A DNA stretch of 64,000 nt from contig JBGAHD010000003.1 of the NCBI GenBank assembly GCA_044226395.1, positions 496,001 through 560,000 on the forward strand, read 5' to 3'. Below are positions 52,923-61,584 of the stretch, piece after piece. The notes under the pieces were generated by a model. The model made no database searches, was not told the origin of the DNA, and was given only the letters and a program-made list of their open reading frames with translations. This DNA comes from JBGAHD01 sp044226395 (GTDB taxonomy: Bacteria; Pseudomonadota; Gammaproteobacteria; Xanthomonadales; Ahniellaceae). The position numbers and the translations under genes were made by a program. Numbering within the stretch: position 1 is the first letter of the stretch; each line of letters opens with the position of its first letter.

Positions 52923-55175
52923 TTACGCCGCGGTGGACTCGACGCGCGGCGCCAACCACACCCGCGCCACGAACCACGCGATCGTCAACGCGCCGAGCGC
53001 GAAGATCGTGTCGCCCGGCACGCGCATCCACACCAGCAGATGGATCAGCGGCCGGCTCATGAACTCGGCCGAGCGCGCGTACCAATAGCCGTGCTCGAGC
53101 ACCGCGTTGAGCTGCAGCACGCCCAGCGGCAAGAGCGTCAACAAACCCATCAGCGCCAGACCGATGTTGAGCGCCCAGAACGCGCCGCGCAGCTGGCCAT
53201 CGCTCCACGCGGCTTTCGGCTTGAGGCCGCGCAGGCAGAACAACATCAGGCCCAGGCCCAGCATGCCGTACACGCCGAACAACGCGGTGTGGCCGTGCAG
53301 CGGGGTCAGGTTGATGCCTTGCATGTAGTACAGCGCGATCGGCGTGTTGATGAGAAAGCCAAACAAACCCGCGCCGACCAGATTCCAGAACGACACCGCC
53401 AGGAAGAACACGATCGGCCAGCGATAGCGTGCCATCCACGGCGTGGCGCGGCTGTGCGTCCAGGTCTCGAAGGCTTCCATGCCGACCAGCGCGAGCGGCA
53501 CCACTTCCAGCGCCGAGAACGACGCGCCGAGCGCGATCACCGCCGTCGTCGTGCCGGTGAAGTACAGATGATGGAACGTGCCCAACACGCCACCGGCCAT
53601 GAACACGAAGGTCGCGAACAACACATTGATCGTCGCCGTGCGCGCGCGCACCAGGCCCAGTTTGACGAACAGGAAGCTGATCACCGCCACGGCGAAGACT
53701 TCGAAGAAGCCTTCCACCCACAGATGCACCACCCACCAGCGCCAGTATTCGACCATCGACAGCGACGTGCGCTCGCCCCACATCAGGCCCGCGCCATAGA
53801 AGAACGCAATCGCGACCGTCGACAGAAACAACAGGCCCACGATCGACGCCAGATCATCGCGACGACGCAAGGCCGGCCACAGCGCGCGGCCCATCAGCAC
53901 CAACCACAACAGCAAGCCAATAAACAGGAAGTACTGCCAGAAGCGGCCCAGATCGACGTACTCCCAACCTTGATGGCCGAACCAGAAATTGCGCGCGAGG
54001 CCGAGCTTTTGCATCACAGCGAACCACTGGCCCGCGAACGCGCCGACCACGATGATCAGCAAGCACGCGAACAGCACGTTCACGCCCAATCGCTGGAAGC
54101 GCGGTTCGAATCCCGACACGGCCGGCGCGATGTACAGACCCGTGGCCAACCATGCGGTCGCGATCCACAGCACCGCCAACTCGGTATGCCAGCTGCGCGT
54201 CAGCGAATAGGGAATGACGCTGGAAATATCGACACCGTAGAAGTGCTGACCCTCGACCTGATAGTGCGCGGTCAGCGCGCCCAACGCGATCTGCGTGACG
54301 AACAGCGCCAGCACGATCCAGAAATACTTGGCCGTGGCCTTCATCGATGGCGTGATTTGCAGATCGAGCAAAGGATCGCGCGCCGGCGGCGTCAGCGGCG
54401 TTTCGTGCCGTTGCCATGCCGCGTAGTGCCACGCCAGCAAACCGATGCCGGCGATCATGAACAGCACGCTGAACACGCTCCACAGGAACGTGCCCGGCGT
54501 CGAGGTGTTGCCCACCAGCGGTTCGTACGGCCAGTTGTTGGTATAGCTGGCCGTCGCGCCGGGACGCTCGGTGACCGCGGCCCAGGCGGTCCAGAAGAAG
54601 AACGCGCCCAACTGATCGCGATGCTCGACCGTGTCGACCGAGTTGTCGCGCATGGCATAGGCCTCGCGCAGTTTCTGCGTGGCCGGATCATTGCCGAACA
54701 AACTCAAGTAATGACTGGCGACATTGGCCACGGCGATGGCGCGATCGTTGGAGATCGTGATCACGCCGGTGTCGGCGTCATAGGTGTTCTTGCGCAGTTC
54801 CTCGCGCAGGCGCGCTTTCAGGCGTTCCTGCTCGCCAACGTCGAGCGCGCTGAACTCTGCGCCGCGTTCGGTGCGCGCCCACAGGTCCAGCAGGGCCGTG
54901 GCTTCGCGATGCAACCAGTCCGCGCTCCAGTCCGGCGCGACCAGGGCGCCATGGCCCCAGACGCTGCCCAACTGCTGACCACCGATCGATTGCCACACGA
55001 TGCGGCCTTGCTCGATGGTCTCGCGCGTGAACACGGTCTGGCCACCGGTGGTGACGACCTGCGCTGGCATCGGTGGCGCGGATCTATGGATCTCGCCTCC
55101 CATCCACAGCAAGACCGAGAACGTCGCGCCGAGCAAGACGGCTAGCGCGATCCAAAGACGACGACTGGTGGACAT
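52923..55175 (-). CDS. norB: Quinol-dependent nitric oxide reductase (qNOR)
   Basis: A 750-residue qNOR that reduces 2 NO to N2O in the inner membrane with quinol. After an N-terminal helix and a periplasmic cytochrome-like domain without haem c come about 12-13 core helices. The haem/FeB ligands are in HLWVEGFFEVFAVAVI (His), GTFHHLYFTG (the HH pair) and PLHGHTALFGVYGML. The ATG at 55175 follows CGGGAGTCTGTC. An FNR/DNR box is centred 63 bases upstream. The operon is norB-nnrS-SirB2-like. Confidence 0.95.
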   Translation of the reverse strand: MSTSRRLWIALAVLLGATFSVLLWMGGEIHRSAPPMPAQVVTTGGQTVFTRETIEQGRIVWQSIGGQQLGSVWGHGALVAPDWSADWLHREATALLDLWARTERGAEFSALDVGEQERLKARLREELRKNTYDADTGVITISNDRAIAVANVASHYLSLFGNDPATQKLREAYAMRDNSVDTVEHRDQLGAFFFWTAWAAVTERPGATASYTNNWPYEPLVGNTSTPGTFLWSVFSVLFMIAGIGLLAWHYAAWQRHETPLTPPARDPLLDLQITPSMKATAKYFWIVLALFVTQIALGALTAHYQVEGQHFYGVDISSVIPYSLTRSWHTELAVLWIATAWLATGLYIAPAVSGFEPRFQRLGVNVLFACLLIIVVGAFAGQWFAVMQKLGLARNFWFGHQGWEYVDLGRFWQYFLFIGLLLWLVLMGRALWPALRRRDDLASIVGLLFLSTVAIAFFYGAGLMWGERTSLSMVEYWRWWVVHLWVEGFFEVFAVAVISFLFVKLGLVRARTATINVLFATFVFMAGGVLGTFHHLYFTGTTTAVIALGASFSALEVVPLALVGMEAFETWTHSRATPWMARYRWPIVFFLAVSFWNLVGAGLFGFLINTPIALYYMQGINLTPLHGHTALFGVYGMLGLGLMLFCLRGLKPKAAWSDGQLRGAFWALNIGLALMGLLTLLPLGVLQLNAVLEHGYWYARSAEFMSRPLIHLLVWMRVPGDTIFALGALTIAWFVARVWLAPRVESTAA

Positions 55176-55231
55176 GACAGACTCCCGCAATAGCGACGAG
55201 TCATCCTATTGAGCGCGCCCCCGCGCTGGCG

Positions 55232-55245
55232 CTGATCCAGGTCAA
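55232..55245 (-). promoter_or_regulatory. FNR/DNR box upstream of norB
   Basis: The same TTGACCTGGATCAG 14-mer as upstream of nirK, in the gap between the fnr-like gene and norB. The context over 17 bases (through AAGCG on the plus strand) is identical at both sites, which supports control by the same regulator. Confidence 0.78.
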
Positions 55246-55265
55246 GCGAACCTGGAATCGTCGAT

Positions 55266-56027
55266 TCAGGCGCGCAGCACGTTTCGCGCGAGATGGCGCA
55301 GCGCGACGGCGTCGATCAACTGCACCTCGCGGCCATCGACCGCGATCAGGCCTTGATCTTGAAATCGCCGCAGCACGCGGCTGACGGTTTCCGCCGCCAG
55401 GCGCAGGTAATTCGCCACATCCGAGCGCGCCATCGTCATGCGAAACGCTTTCGACGAAAAGCCGCGCGCTGCGTAGCGATCGGCGAGGCCGAGCAGGAAT
55501 GCGGCCAGACGTTCGTCGGCCGAATGATCGCCCGCGAGTTGCGTGGCCTTGCCGATGTCGGCGCTGAGCATGCGGAACAACTGCTGCTGCACCTGCGGAA
55601 TGCGCAGCGCCAGCGTCGCCAGCGCCGGAAAGGAAAAGCGACACACGTGCACGGTTTCCAGCGCGATCGCGTCGCAGGGATATTTCTCGGGATGAATGGC
55701 GTTGAGGCCGATCATCTCGCCCGGCAAATGGAAACCCAGCACTTGCTCATGACCGCCATCGTCGATCTGGCGCGTGAGCACCGTGCCGCTGCGCACCGCG
55801 TAGATCGCCGCGAAAGGATCGCCCGTGCGAAAGATCGCGTCGCCGTGATGGAAGGGACCGGTGTGTTCGACCAGCATGTGCAGATCGCGCAGCGCGTGCT
55901 TGTCGACGCCATGCGGCAGGCACACCGAGCCGAAGGCGCAGGTCGTGCAAAAGCGCAGGGCATCGCCATCGTCCGGGCTGGGGTCGAAGGCCGGCACGCG
56001 GCCGGCGGGTGTCTCGAGTCTGGTCAT
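55266..56027 (-). CDS. fnr: FNR-type oxygen-sensing transcriptional regulator
   Basis: A 253-residue Crp/Fnr protein with the iron-sulfur cysteines of FNR: Cys27, Cys30, Cys36 and Cys129 (the last in TVHVCRFSF), spaced as in E. coli FNR (C20, C23, C29, C122). The effector fold has FHLPGEMIGLNAI and the C-terminal helix-turn-helix has SDVANYLRLAAETVSRVLRRF, matching the FNR recognition helix (ETISRLLGRF). It is therefore a direct O2 sensor, possibly also NO-sensitive. It starts 28 bases after the hemN stop and should be co-transcribed with hemN. Confidence 0.93.
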   Translation of the reverse strand: MTRLETPAGRVPAFDPSPDDGDALRFCTTCAFGSVCLPHGVDKHALRDLHMLVEHTGPFHHGDAIFRTGDPFAAIYAVRSGTVLTRQIDDGGHEQVLGFHLPGEMIGLNAIHPEKYPCDAIALETVHVCRFSFPALATLALRIPQVQQQLFRMLSADIGKATQLAGDHSADERLAAFLLGLADRYAARGFSSKAFRMTMARSDVANYLRLAAETVSRVLRRFQDQGLIAVDGREVQLIDAVALRHLARNVLRA

Positions 56028-56055
56028 GGTTCGTTCCGCCCCCGCGGAACGCCGA

Positions 56056-57453
56056 TCACAAAGTCCGCGAGTAGCGTACTTCCGGCTGGGCCGCGCGCGC
56101 CAGATGCGCGTCGAAGGCCATGGCGATCACGCGCAAGGCAAAACGCCCGCGCGGGGTCACGAGCAAGCGTTCGGGCGAGACCTCGATCAGGCCATCGCGG
56201 GCCAGTTCGCGCAGGCGCGCGATCTCGGCTTCGAAGTACACGCCGAATCGCAGACGATGCCGCGCCTCGATCTCGGCGATGTCGAGCACGCCATGGCACA
56301 TCAGCTGCTGGATCACGTCGGCGCGGATCAAATCGTCGTCGTCCAGCGCGATGCCGCGCACGGTCGGCAAGCGGCCGGCGTCGAGCATGGCGTAGTAACC
56401 CACCAGGTCGCGCGCGTTCTGACTGAAGGTCTGACCGACGTGCGAGATCGAACTCATGCCCAGACCAATCAGATCGCACTCGACATGCGTCGAGTAACCC
56501 TGAAAATTGCGTTGCAAGGTGCCCGAATCCTGCGCGCGCGCCAGATCGTCGCCCGGCCGCGCGAAGTGATCCATGCCGATGTAGCGATAGCCGGCCGTGG
56601 TGAGTTTGGCCACGGTGAGTTCGAGCAGGCTCAAGCGCGTGGCCGCATCGGGCAGGGTGCCCGCGTCGATGCGCCGTTGCGCCTTGAAACGCTCGGGCAG
56701 ATGCGCATAGGAATAGCTGGCGATGCGATCGGGCGCCAAGGCGATCACGGTGTCGAGCGTGCGCGCGAACTTCTCCGTGGTCTGCAGCGGCAAGCCGTGG
56801 ATCAGGTCGACGCTGACCGAGCGGAAGCCCGACTGGCGCGCGGTCTCCAGCACATCGCGCGTCTGTTCGACGCTTTGGATGCGATTGACCGCGCGCTGCA
56901 CGTCCGGGTCGAAATCCTGCACGCCCACTGACAGGCGATTGAAGCCCTGCTCGCCGAGAATGCGCACGTAGTCCGGCGAGCAATAGCGCGGATCGATCTC
57001 GATGCCGAAATCGCGCGCCGGGTCGCGGCACAGGGTGAAGTGCTGGCCGAGCGAATCGAGCAATTCGGCCATTTGCTCGGCATTGAAGAAGTTGGGCGTG
57101 CCGCCGCCGAAATGCAGTTGCACCACGCGACGGTCGCGATCGAACAGCGGCGCCACGAGTTCGATCTCGCGATACAGCCGCTGCAGATACAGCGCGGCCT
57201 TGCCGTGTTCGCGCGTGATGATGCGCGTGCAGCCGCAGTAGAAGCAGGGGCTGAAGCAGAACGGCACGTGCACGTACAGCGACAATTGGCGCGGGATCGG
57301 GTCCTCGTTCGAGGCGCGCGCCGCCGTGCGGAACTGCGCTTCGCCGAAGCCCGCGTGAAAGGCCGGCGCGGTCGGGTAGGACGTGTAACGCGGTCCCGTC
57401 AGGTCGTAGCGGGCCACGAGGTCGCGATCGAATTGGGCGGGGGCGATTTTCAT
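56056..57453 (-). CDS. hemN: Oxygen-independent coproporphyrinogen III oxidase
   Basis: A 465-residue radical-SAM enzyme that makes protoporphyrinogen IX anaerobically, supplying haem for the cytochrome c, NO reductase and other haem proteins. The [4Fe-4S] motif is Cys66, Cys70, Cys73 with the extra HemN cysteine Cys75 (FCFSPCFYCGC), and the start has YDLTGPRYTSYPTAPAF. An FNR/DNR box centred 41 bases upstream supports the ATG at 57453. The fnr-like gene follows in the same operon. Confidence 0.95.
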   Translation of the reverse strand: MKIAPAQFDRDLVARYDLTGPRYTSYPTAPAFHAGFGEAQFRTAARASNEDPIPRQLSLYVHVPFCFSPCFYCGCTRIITREHGKAALYLQRLYREIELVAPLFDRDRRVVQLHFGGGTPNFFNAEQMAELLDSLGQHFTLCRDPARDFGIEIDPRYCSPDYVRILGEQGFNRLSVGVQDFDPDVQRAVNRIQSVEQTRDVLETARQSGFRSVSVDLIHGLPLQTTEKFARTLDTVIALAPDRIASYSYAHLPERFKAQRRIDAGTLPDAATRLSLLELTVAKLTTAGYRYIGMDHFARPGDDLARAQDSGTLQRNFQGYSTHVECDLIGLGMSSISHVGQTFSQNARDLVGYYAMLDAGRLPTVRGIALDDDDLIRADVIQQLMCHGVLDIAEIEARHRLRFGVYFEAEIARLRELARDGLIEVSPERLLVTPRGRFALRVIAMAFDAHLARAAQPEVRYSRTL

Positions 57454-57487
57454 GGCCGCAGTGTGGGCGCGCGGGCGCGGGCGCACG

Positions 57488-57501
57488 CTGATCCAAGTCA
57501 A
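57488..57501 (-). promoter_or_regulatory. FNR/DNR box upstream of hemN
   Basis: TTGACTTGGATCAG on the minus strand, one base different from the sites at nirK and norB. Its centre is 41 bases before the hemN ATG, so an N-terminal extension of hemN into it is unlikely. Confidence 0.75.
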
Positions 57502-57613
57502 GTGCGCGCGAGGTTTTCCAAAACGCGCGGCGCCGACGCTTGCCCGACGCCACGCGCATCGCGCGAAATGCCCGCGACCTCTGGCCTATACTGGCCCGCC
57601 AACCTCGTCGCGA

Positions 57614-57745
57614 ATGATGGACAAGCAGGCGCACTGGCAAACGGTCTACCTTCGCCGTCCCGCCGATGCGGTGAGTTGGTATCGGCCGCATCGGGAGACC
57701 TCGCTCGCGTGGATCGAGTCGGTGGCGCGCGCCAGGGGCCACTCG
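57614..57745 (+). pseudogene. Truncated methyltransferase gene remnant
   Basis: From ATG 57614 (or 57617) the frame reads MDKQAHWQTVYLRRPADAVS, then WYRPHRETSLAWIE, the usual beginning of a class I SAM methyltransferase. After about residue 45 the similarity ends and the frame runs into the next gene with unrelated sequence, so about the first fifth of a gene remains. The rest of the methyltransferase appears deleted. Confidence 0.65.
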
Positions 57746-57771
57746 TCGACATTCCCTGACGGAGAACGATC

Positions 57772-58266
57772 ATGCATTTCTGGCTCGTGTGCCTGGTGAT
57801 GATGCTGGCATCACCCATGTCGATCACGTTCGCGGCCGATCCCGCGCGCCAAGCCGAAGTGCGCGAACGCGGCGGCGACGTCATGCCGTTCTCGATCGCC
57901 GATACCTTGCATGTGTTCGACAAGACCGATGACGGCGGCCTGCAGCGCGTGATCGCGCGGCCGGGACATGCCGAGCAAGTGCCGATGATCCGCGCGCATC
58001 TGCGCGAGATCGCCGAGGCCTTCGCGCGGCGCGACTTCTCCGGGCCCGAGCGTATTCACGGCGCGGACATGCCGGGTCTCGCCGAACTCCGCGAGGCGCC
58101 GGCCGAGGCATTGCGCATCGACTACCGCGACATCGACGACGGCGCCGAAGTGACGTATCACGGCCGCACGCCCGAGCTCATCGACGCGCTGCACCGCTGG
58201 TTCGACGCTCAACTGGGCGATCACGGGCACGACGCCACCACGCACGCGCATCATCACGGCGGTTGA
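57772..58266 (+). CDS. Secreted small protein with histidine-rich tail
   Basis: A 164-residue protein with a signal peptide (MHFWLVCLVMMLASPMSITFA) and a C-terminal cluster of histidines (GDHGHDATTHAHHHGG) that should bind metal. The middle, MPFSIADTLHVFDKTDDGG and RIHGADMPGLAEL, belongs to a family often mislabelled aspartate carbamoyltransferase in databases; I know no proven function. A periplasmic metal-binding role is plausible. Confidence 0.6.
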   Translation: MHFWLVCLVMMLASPMSITFAADPARQAEVRERGGDVMPFSIADTLHVFDKTDDGGLQRVIARPGHAEQVPMIRAHLREIAEAFARRDFSGPERIHGADMPGLAELREAPAEALRIDYRDIDDGAEVTYHGRTPELIDALHRWFDAQLGDHGHDATTHAHHHGG

Positions 58267-58327
58267 GCGCGTCGCCATCGCAAGCGGCCCCGCGCTTCAG
58301 TGCCGCGCTTGCGTTGTATACGCCTAG

Positions 58328-58339
58328 CGTTATATAACG
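58328..58339. promoter_or_regulatory. Palindrome upstream of SRPBCC-ArsR genes
   Basis: The perfect 12-base palindrome CGTTATATAACG is 39 bases before the first start codon of the pair. It is AT-rich within GC-rich flanks, and a nearby TTGTATACG may form part of the promoter. It is a candidate operator for the ArsR-type regulator encoded in the same operon. Confidence 0.5.
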
Positions 58340-58378
58340 TCGGCGCGGCATTGAGCCGACATCAAGCAGGGGTTGACG

Positions 58379-59041
58379 ATGCAGATCGATATCGGCAAGG
58401 CGCTCGGCGCCGTCACACGCACCGTGCGCGCGTTCGACAAGGACGGTCAGCCCGCGAGCACGGTCGTGCTGGCGCGCTATTACGACACCGATATCGATGA
58501 TCTGTGGGACGCGCTGACCAATCCCGCGCGTCTGCCGCGCTGGTTCCTGCCGATCGAGGGCGAGTTGAAGCTCGGCGGTCGCTATCAGCTGAAGGGTAAT
58601 GCCGGGGGCACGGTCACGGCGTGCGATCCGCCGCGGCATTTCGCGGCGACGTGGGAATTCATGGATAAAGTCACCTGGATCGATGTCCGTCTCGCGCGCG
58701 AAGGCGGCAAGACGCATTTCACGCTCGAGCACACGGCCTTGCACGAAGAGCATTGGGATCAGTTCGGTCCGGGTGCCGTTGGCATTGGCTGGGATCTCGC
58801 GGTCGCGGGTTTGGAGGGTTTTCTCAAGACGAAGCAAGCCGTGCGGCACGACGAGGCCGAGGCCTGGATGATGTCCGCCGACGGCAAGGCCTTCATGGGC
58901 CTGAGCGGCGATGCATGGTGCGCCGCGCACATCGCCAGCGGCGTGAGCGCGGACTATGCGACGCCACGGTCGCAACGCACCATCGCATTCTTCCGCGGCG
59001 AATTGCCGCCGGAATGCGCGCATCCCGGGACGGGCAGCTGA
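58379..59041 (+). CDS. SRPBCC domain protein (2), ArsR-linked
   Basis: A 220-residue AHSA1-like START-fold protein: RYYDTDIDDLWDALTNPARLPRWFLPIEGEL is the family N-terminus. A longer C-terminal region with EEHWDQFGPGAVGIGWDL follows. Such proteins commonly pair with an ArsR regulator, as here, where the next start codon overlaps this stop (TGATG). The ligand is unknown. Confidence 0.82.
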   Translation: MQIDIGKALGAVTRTVRAFDKDGQPASTVVLARYYDTDIDDLWDALTNPARLPRWFLPIEGELKLGGRYQLKGNAGGTVTACDPPRHFAATWEFMDKVTWIDVRLAREGGKTHFTLEHTALHEEHWDQFGPGAVGIGWDLAVAGLEGFLKTKQAVRHDEAEAWMMSADGKAFMGLSGDAWCAAHIASGVSADYATPRSQRTIAFFRGELPPECAHPGTGS

Positions 59042-59403
59042 TGCACGCCTTCGAGGTGCTTTCCGATCCGGTGCGTCGCCGCATTCTGGAACTGCTGCGT
59101 CGACGCGAGATGGCCTCGGGCGAAGTGGTCGAGGTGATCCAGAAGGAATTCGGCATCACGCAGGCGGGCGTGTCGCGTCACCTCAAGGTGCTGCGCGAGA
59201 ACGGCTTCGCGCAAGTGCGCGGCGATGCGCAACGGCGCTTGTATTCGATGGACACGGCGGGCTTGCAGCAGATCGATCGCTGGGTCGCGCCCTTCCGCGA
59301 CTCTTGGGAACCCAAGCTCGACGCGCTCGCCACCGAAATCGCGCGCGGCAAGCGCGATCGCCGCGCGGCGCCGAGCATGCGGCGTGGCGGCAAGCGCGCT
59401 TGA
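59041..59403 (+). CDS. ArsR family transcriptional regulator
   Basis: A 120-residue winged-helix repressor: MHAFEVLSDPVRRRILELLR opens the ArsR fold and ITQAGVSRHLKVLRENGFAQ is the recognition helix. There is no metal-binding cysteine motif, so it is the non-metal SRPBCC-associated type. It overlaps the preceding gene by one base and probably controls the pair through the palindrome at 58328-58339. Confidence 0.88.
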   Translation: MHAFEVLSDPVRRRILELLRRREMASGEVVEVIQKEFGITQAGVSRHLKVLRENGFAQVRGDAQRRLYSMDTAGLQQIDRWVAPFRDSWEPKLDALATEIARGKRDRRAAPSMRRGGKRA

Positions 59404-59472
59404 GTTCCAACCGCGCGAGGCGCGTGCGACGAAGACGCGAATCCGCGTTTCGGCGGTAATCGGGGCGCAAAT

Positions 59473-59504
59473 GCGCGGGGCAGACGCTAGACGTTGCCCC
59501 GCGC
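59473..59504. terminator. Bidirectional hairpin between convergent genes
   Basis: A perfect 10-base-pair stem GCGCGGGGCA (59473-59482) and TGCCCCGCGC (59495-59504) with a 12-base loop, in the 112-base gap between two convergent genes. It is a good candidate for a terminator used from both sides, though T-runs are lacking. Confidence 0.6.
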
Positions 59505-59514
59505 GAACCTTGCC

Positions 59515-60645
59515 TCAGATCAAGCCCGCGTTCCGCAAGCCCACGAATAGCGCCGTGCCACCGGCGGCCGCGCCGAGGAACCAGCCCAGCCATCCATACA
59601 CCCGTTCGCGTCGATGACGCGCGGCGGCCGCGGGGTCGTCGCGCAGTTGGGCCGCGCGCGTCTCGCGCAGAATCTTCGGCAGCAAATACAGGTACAGCAC
59701 CGCCAGGCCCGAAATCAGCGTCACGAAACCGAACACCGGCAACTGCCAGCCTTGCACCCAAGGGTTGGGGCCGAACAAGGACGCGGTCACGATCATCAAC
59801 ACGATCGCGGCCGCGCGCAGTCGACGCAGGTCGCGATGCGTGCGCTCGTCGCGCGCTTCGCGAAAGTGGCGGCGTAAGCCCAGAATCACCGAACCCACGC
59901 CGAAGCCGACACCGATGAAGGCCGCGCCAATCCCCGCCGCGAGCTTGGCCAAGACGCTCTTGCCCGCGCCCGCGGCAATCGACATTGACGCGGCCGCTGC
60001 TGCCGGCTGACTCGCGGTGCCTAGCGCCGTGAGCACGAGCGCGGTGAACGCCACGCCCGGCGTCGACGCGCGCGCGGCATCGGCGAAGCGCGCGAGCAGG
60101 TCAACGCGGATTTGTTCGCGCGCGCGGGACAGGCGCTTCCGCACCGTCGCCTCGCGCAGGCCCAGCAGGTTGGCGACGTGTCGCGTCGACTCGCCTTCGC
60201 GGTAGTAGAGCGTGATGACTTCGCGCGATTCGTCGTTGAGCGCGTCGATCACTTCGGCGAGCGCGCGGTCGTGCTCGGTGCGGGACAGATGCTCATCGAT
60301 GCCCGGCGCGGCATCGACCGCGGCGGCGATCTGCGCGTCGGCATCGTCGACGCGATGGCGCTGCTCGGCGCTGCGCCATTGCGAGTGCGCCAGATTGCGC
60401 GTGGTTTGACGCAGATAGGGCAGGAAACTCGACGGATTGCGCAGCCGCGGCAGATTGCGCCAAGCGGCCAGAAAGACTTCCTGCGCGATGTCTTCGCTCG
60501 TGGCCACGTCGCGCGTGGTCGCCAGCGCGATCGCGCACACGGCGCCGCGGCTGGCGTCGACCAGGCGCGCGAAGGCCTGCCGATCACCGCGCGCGGCGGC
60601 GATCACGTCGGGCTGCAATTGCTGTTCGAGGGTCAGCGTGCTCAT
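59515..60645 (-). CDS. ECF-like sigma factor with C-terminal membrane domain
   Basis: A 376-residue protein. Residues 1-185 are a sigma-70 family ECF-type factor: region 2 with SEDIAQEVFLAAWRNLPRL and region 4 with SREVITLYYREGESTRHVAN, then REATVRKRLSRAREQIR. From about 200 on it has alanine-rich and then hydrophobic segments (about 230-258, 272-290, 300-325, 352-370) that should make about four membrane helices. A tethered sigma factor like this may be held at the membrane or act as its own anti-sigma. No separate anti-sigma gene is adjacent. Confidence 0.85.
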   Translation of the reverse strand: MSTLTLEQQLQPDVIAAARGDRQAFARLVDASRGAVCAIALATTRDVATSEDIAQEVFLAAWRNLPRLRNPSSFLPYLRQTTRNLAHSQWRSAEQRHRVDDADAQIAAAVDAAPGIDEHLSRTEHDRALAEVIDALNDESREVITLYYREGESTRHVANLLGLREATVRKRLSRAREQIRVDLLARFADAARASTPGVAFTALVLTALGTASQPAAAAASMSIAAGAGKSVLAKLAAGIGAAFIGVGFGVGSVILGLRRHFREARDERTHRDLRRLRAAAIVLMIVTASLFGPNPWVQGWQLPVFGFVTLISGLAVLYLYLLPKILRETRAAQLRDDPAAAARHRRERVYGWLGWFLGAAAGGTALFVGLRNAGLI

Positions 60646-60660
60646 GGCGGCGACACCAGT

Positions 60661-61584
60661 CTAGCGGGACGCGTCGCGCAGAAAGCGCGCGAGCGTTTGC
60701 TGAAAGAAACTCGGGTCGTCGAGCATCACGAAATGACGCGCCTTGTCCGCCATCACGAACTCGTGACGCGGCACGGTCGCGATCTGCGCTTTGTAGGCCG
60801 CGGTCACTTGCGCGATTGCCGAAGGCGGCAGCGCACCACCGGCGCCGATCAGCAGCACGGGTTGTTCGATACGCGAGAGCTTCGGGCGAAGATCGGTCGT
60901 CATCACTTCGTAGATGGCCTGGCCCTCGGCCGCGGGGTCGGTCAGGCGCGCGGTCGCGAAGACGCGCTCGACATCGGCCGGCGCGGTGATCATCGCTTGC
61001 AGGCTCGCGCGCATCTGCGCTTCAAACGCTTCGTCGTTCGATTTCGCCAACATCTCGCGAAGCGTGTTGGCCTGCGCTTCTGCGCTCTCGACGGTCGCCT
61101 GGGGATTCATCAGCGCTGGGAGAAAGGGCACGCCATCGACCGCGACGATTGGGCCGAACAGATCCGGCTCGTTCGACGACAACCAAAACGCCATGAAACC
61201 GCCGAGACTGTGCCCGATCACCACGGGTCGATCGAGCTTGTGCTCGCGCACGTAGCGCACGATGTCGTCATGCACGCGCGGCAGGAACGGCTCGCCAATC
61301 GCCGGTTGCCCCGCGAAGCCCGCGAGCGTGAGCACGTGCAGTTCGTACTGGTCGGACAACGCCTTGACCGTGTCATTCCATACCGCGCCCGAGCAGCCGA
61401 GTCCGGGAATCAGGATCACCGGTCGGCCGTGCCCCGAGACTTTCACGTCGAAGGCCCACGGCGCGCGCGTGGGTGCGGTTTCCGCGACCGCGGTCGAGCC
61501 CGATCCCGCCAGGGTCGTGCTCGAGGTCAATCCTTGAAGGGTCAGCGCGGACGCGATCAGGACCAGGGAAATCAAGGGATTCAT
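60661..61584 (-). CDS. Secreted alpha/beta hydrolase
   Basis: A 307-residue hydrolase with a signal peptide (about residues 1-27) and an alpha/beta core. The nucleophile elbow is GHSLGG (Ser126), preceded by the oxyanion strand VILIPGLGCSG, and the catalytic His is probably in KARHFVMLDDPSFF near the end. It may be an esterase or lactonase; the substrate is unknown. The start at 61584 gives the proper signal peptide. Confidence 0.83.
   Translation of the reverse strand: MNPLISLVLIASALTLQGLTSSTTLAGSGSTAVAETAPTRAPWAFDVKVSGHGRPVILIPGLGCSGAVWNDTVKALSDQYELHVLTLAGFAGQPAIGEPFLPRVHDDIVRYVREHKLDRPVVIGHSLGGFMAFWLSSNEPDLFGPIVAVDGVPFLPALMNPQATVESAEAQANTLREMLAKSNDEAFEAQMRASLQAMITAPADVERVFATARLTDPAAEGQAIYEVMTTDLRPKLSRIEQPVLLIGAGGALPPSAIAQVTAAYKAQIATVPRHEFVMADKARHFVMLDDPSFFQQTLARFLRDASR

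Noticed and set aside
52896..55145. A 749-codon plus-strand open frame across the NO reductase gene
   Set aside because: It lies antisense to the clearly recognisable norB and is rich in Arg, His and Gln, with no domain. Its length comes from high GC only.
56024..57742. A 572-codon minus-strand frame overlapping hemN
   Set aside because: The hemN frame has the CxxxCxxC motif and family sequence; this one is an Arg/Pro/Ala-rich alternative frame of the same bases.
57452..57799. A complete gene on the plus strand from 57452
   Set aside because: Only the segment from 57614 has methyltransferase similarity. The upstream part overlaps the hemN promoter and FNR box and looks non-coding.
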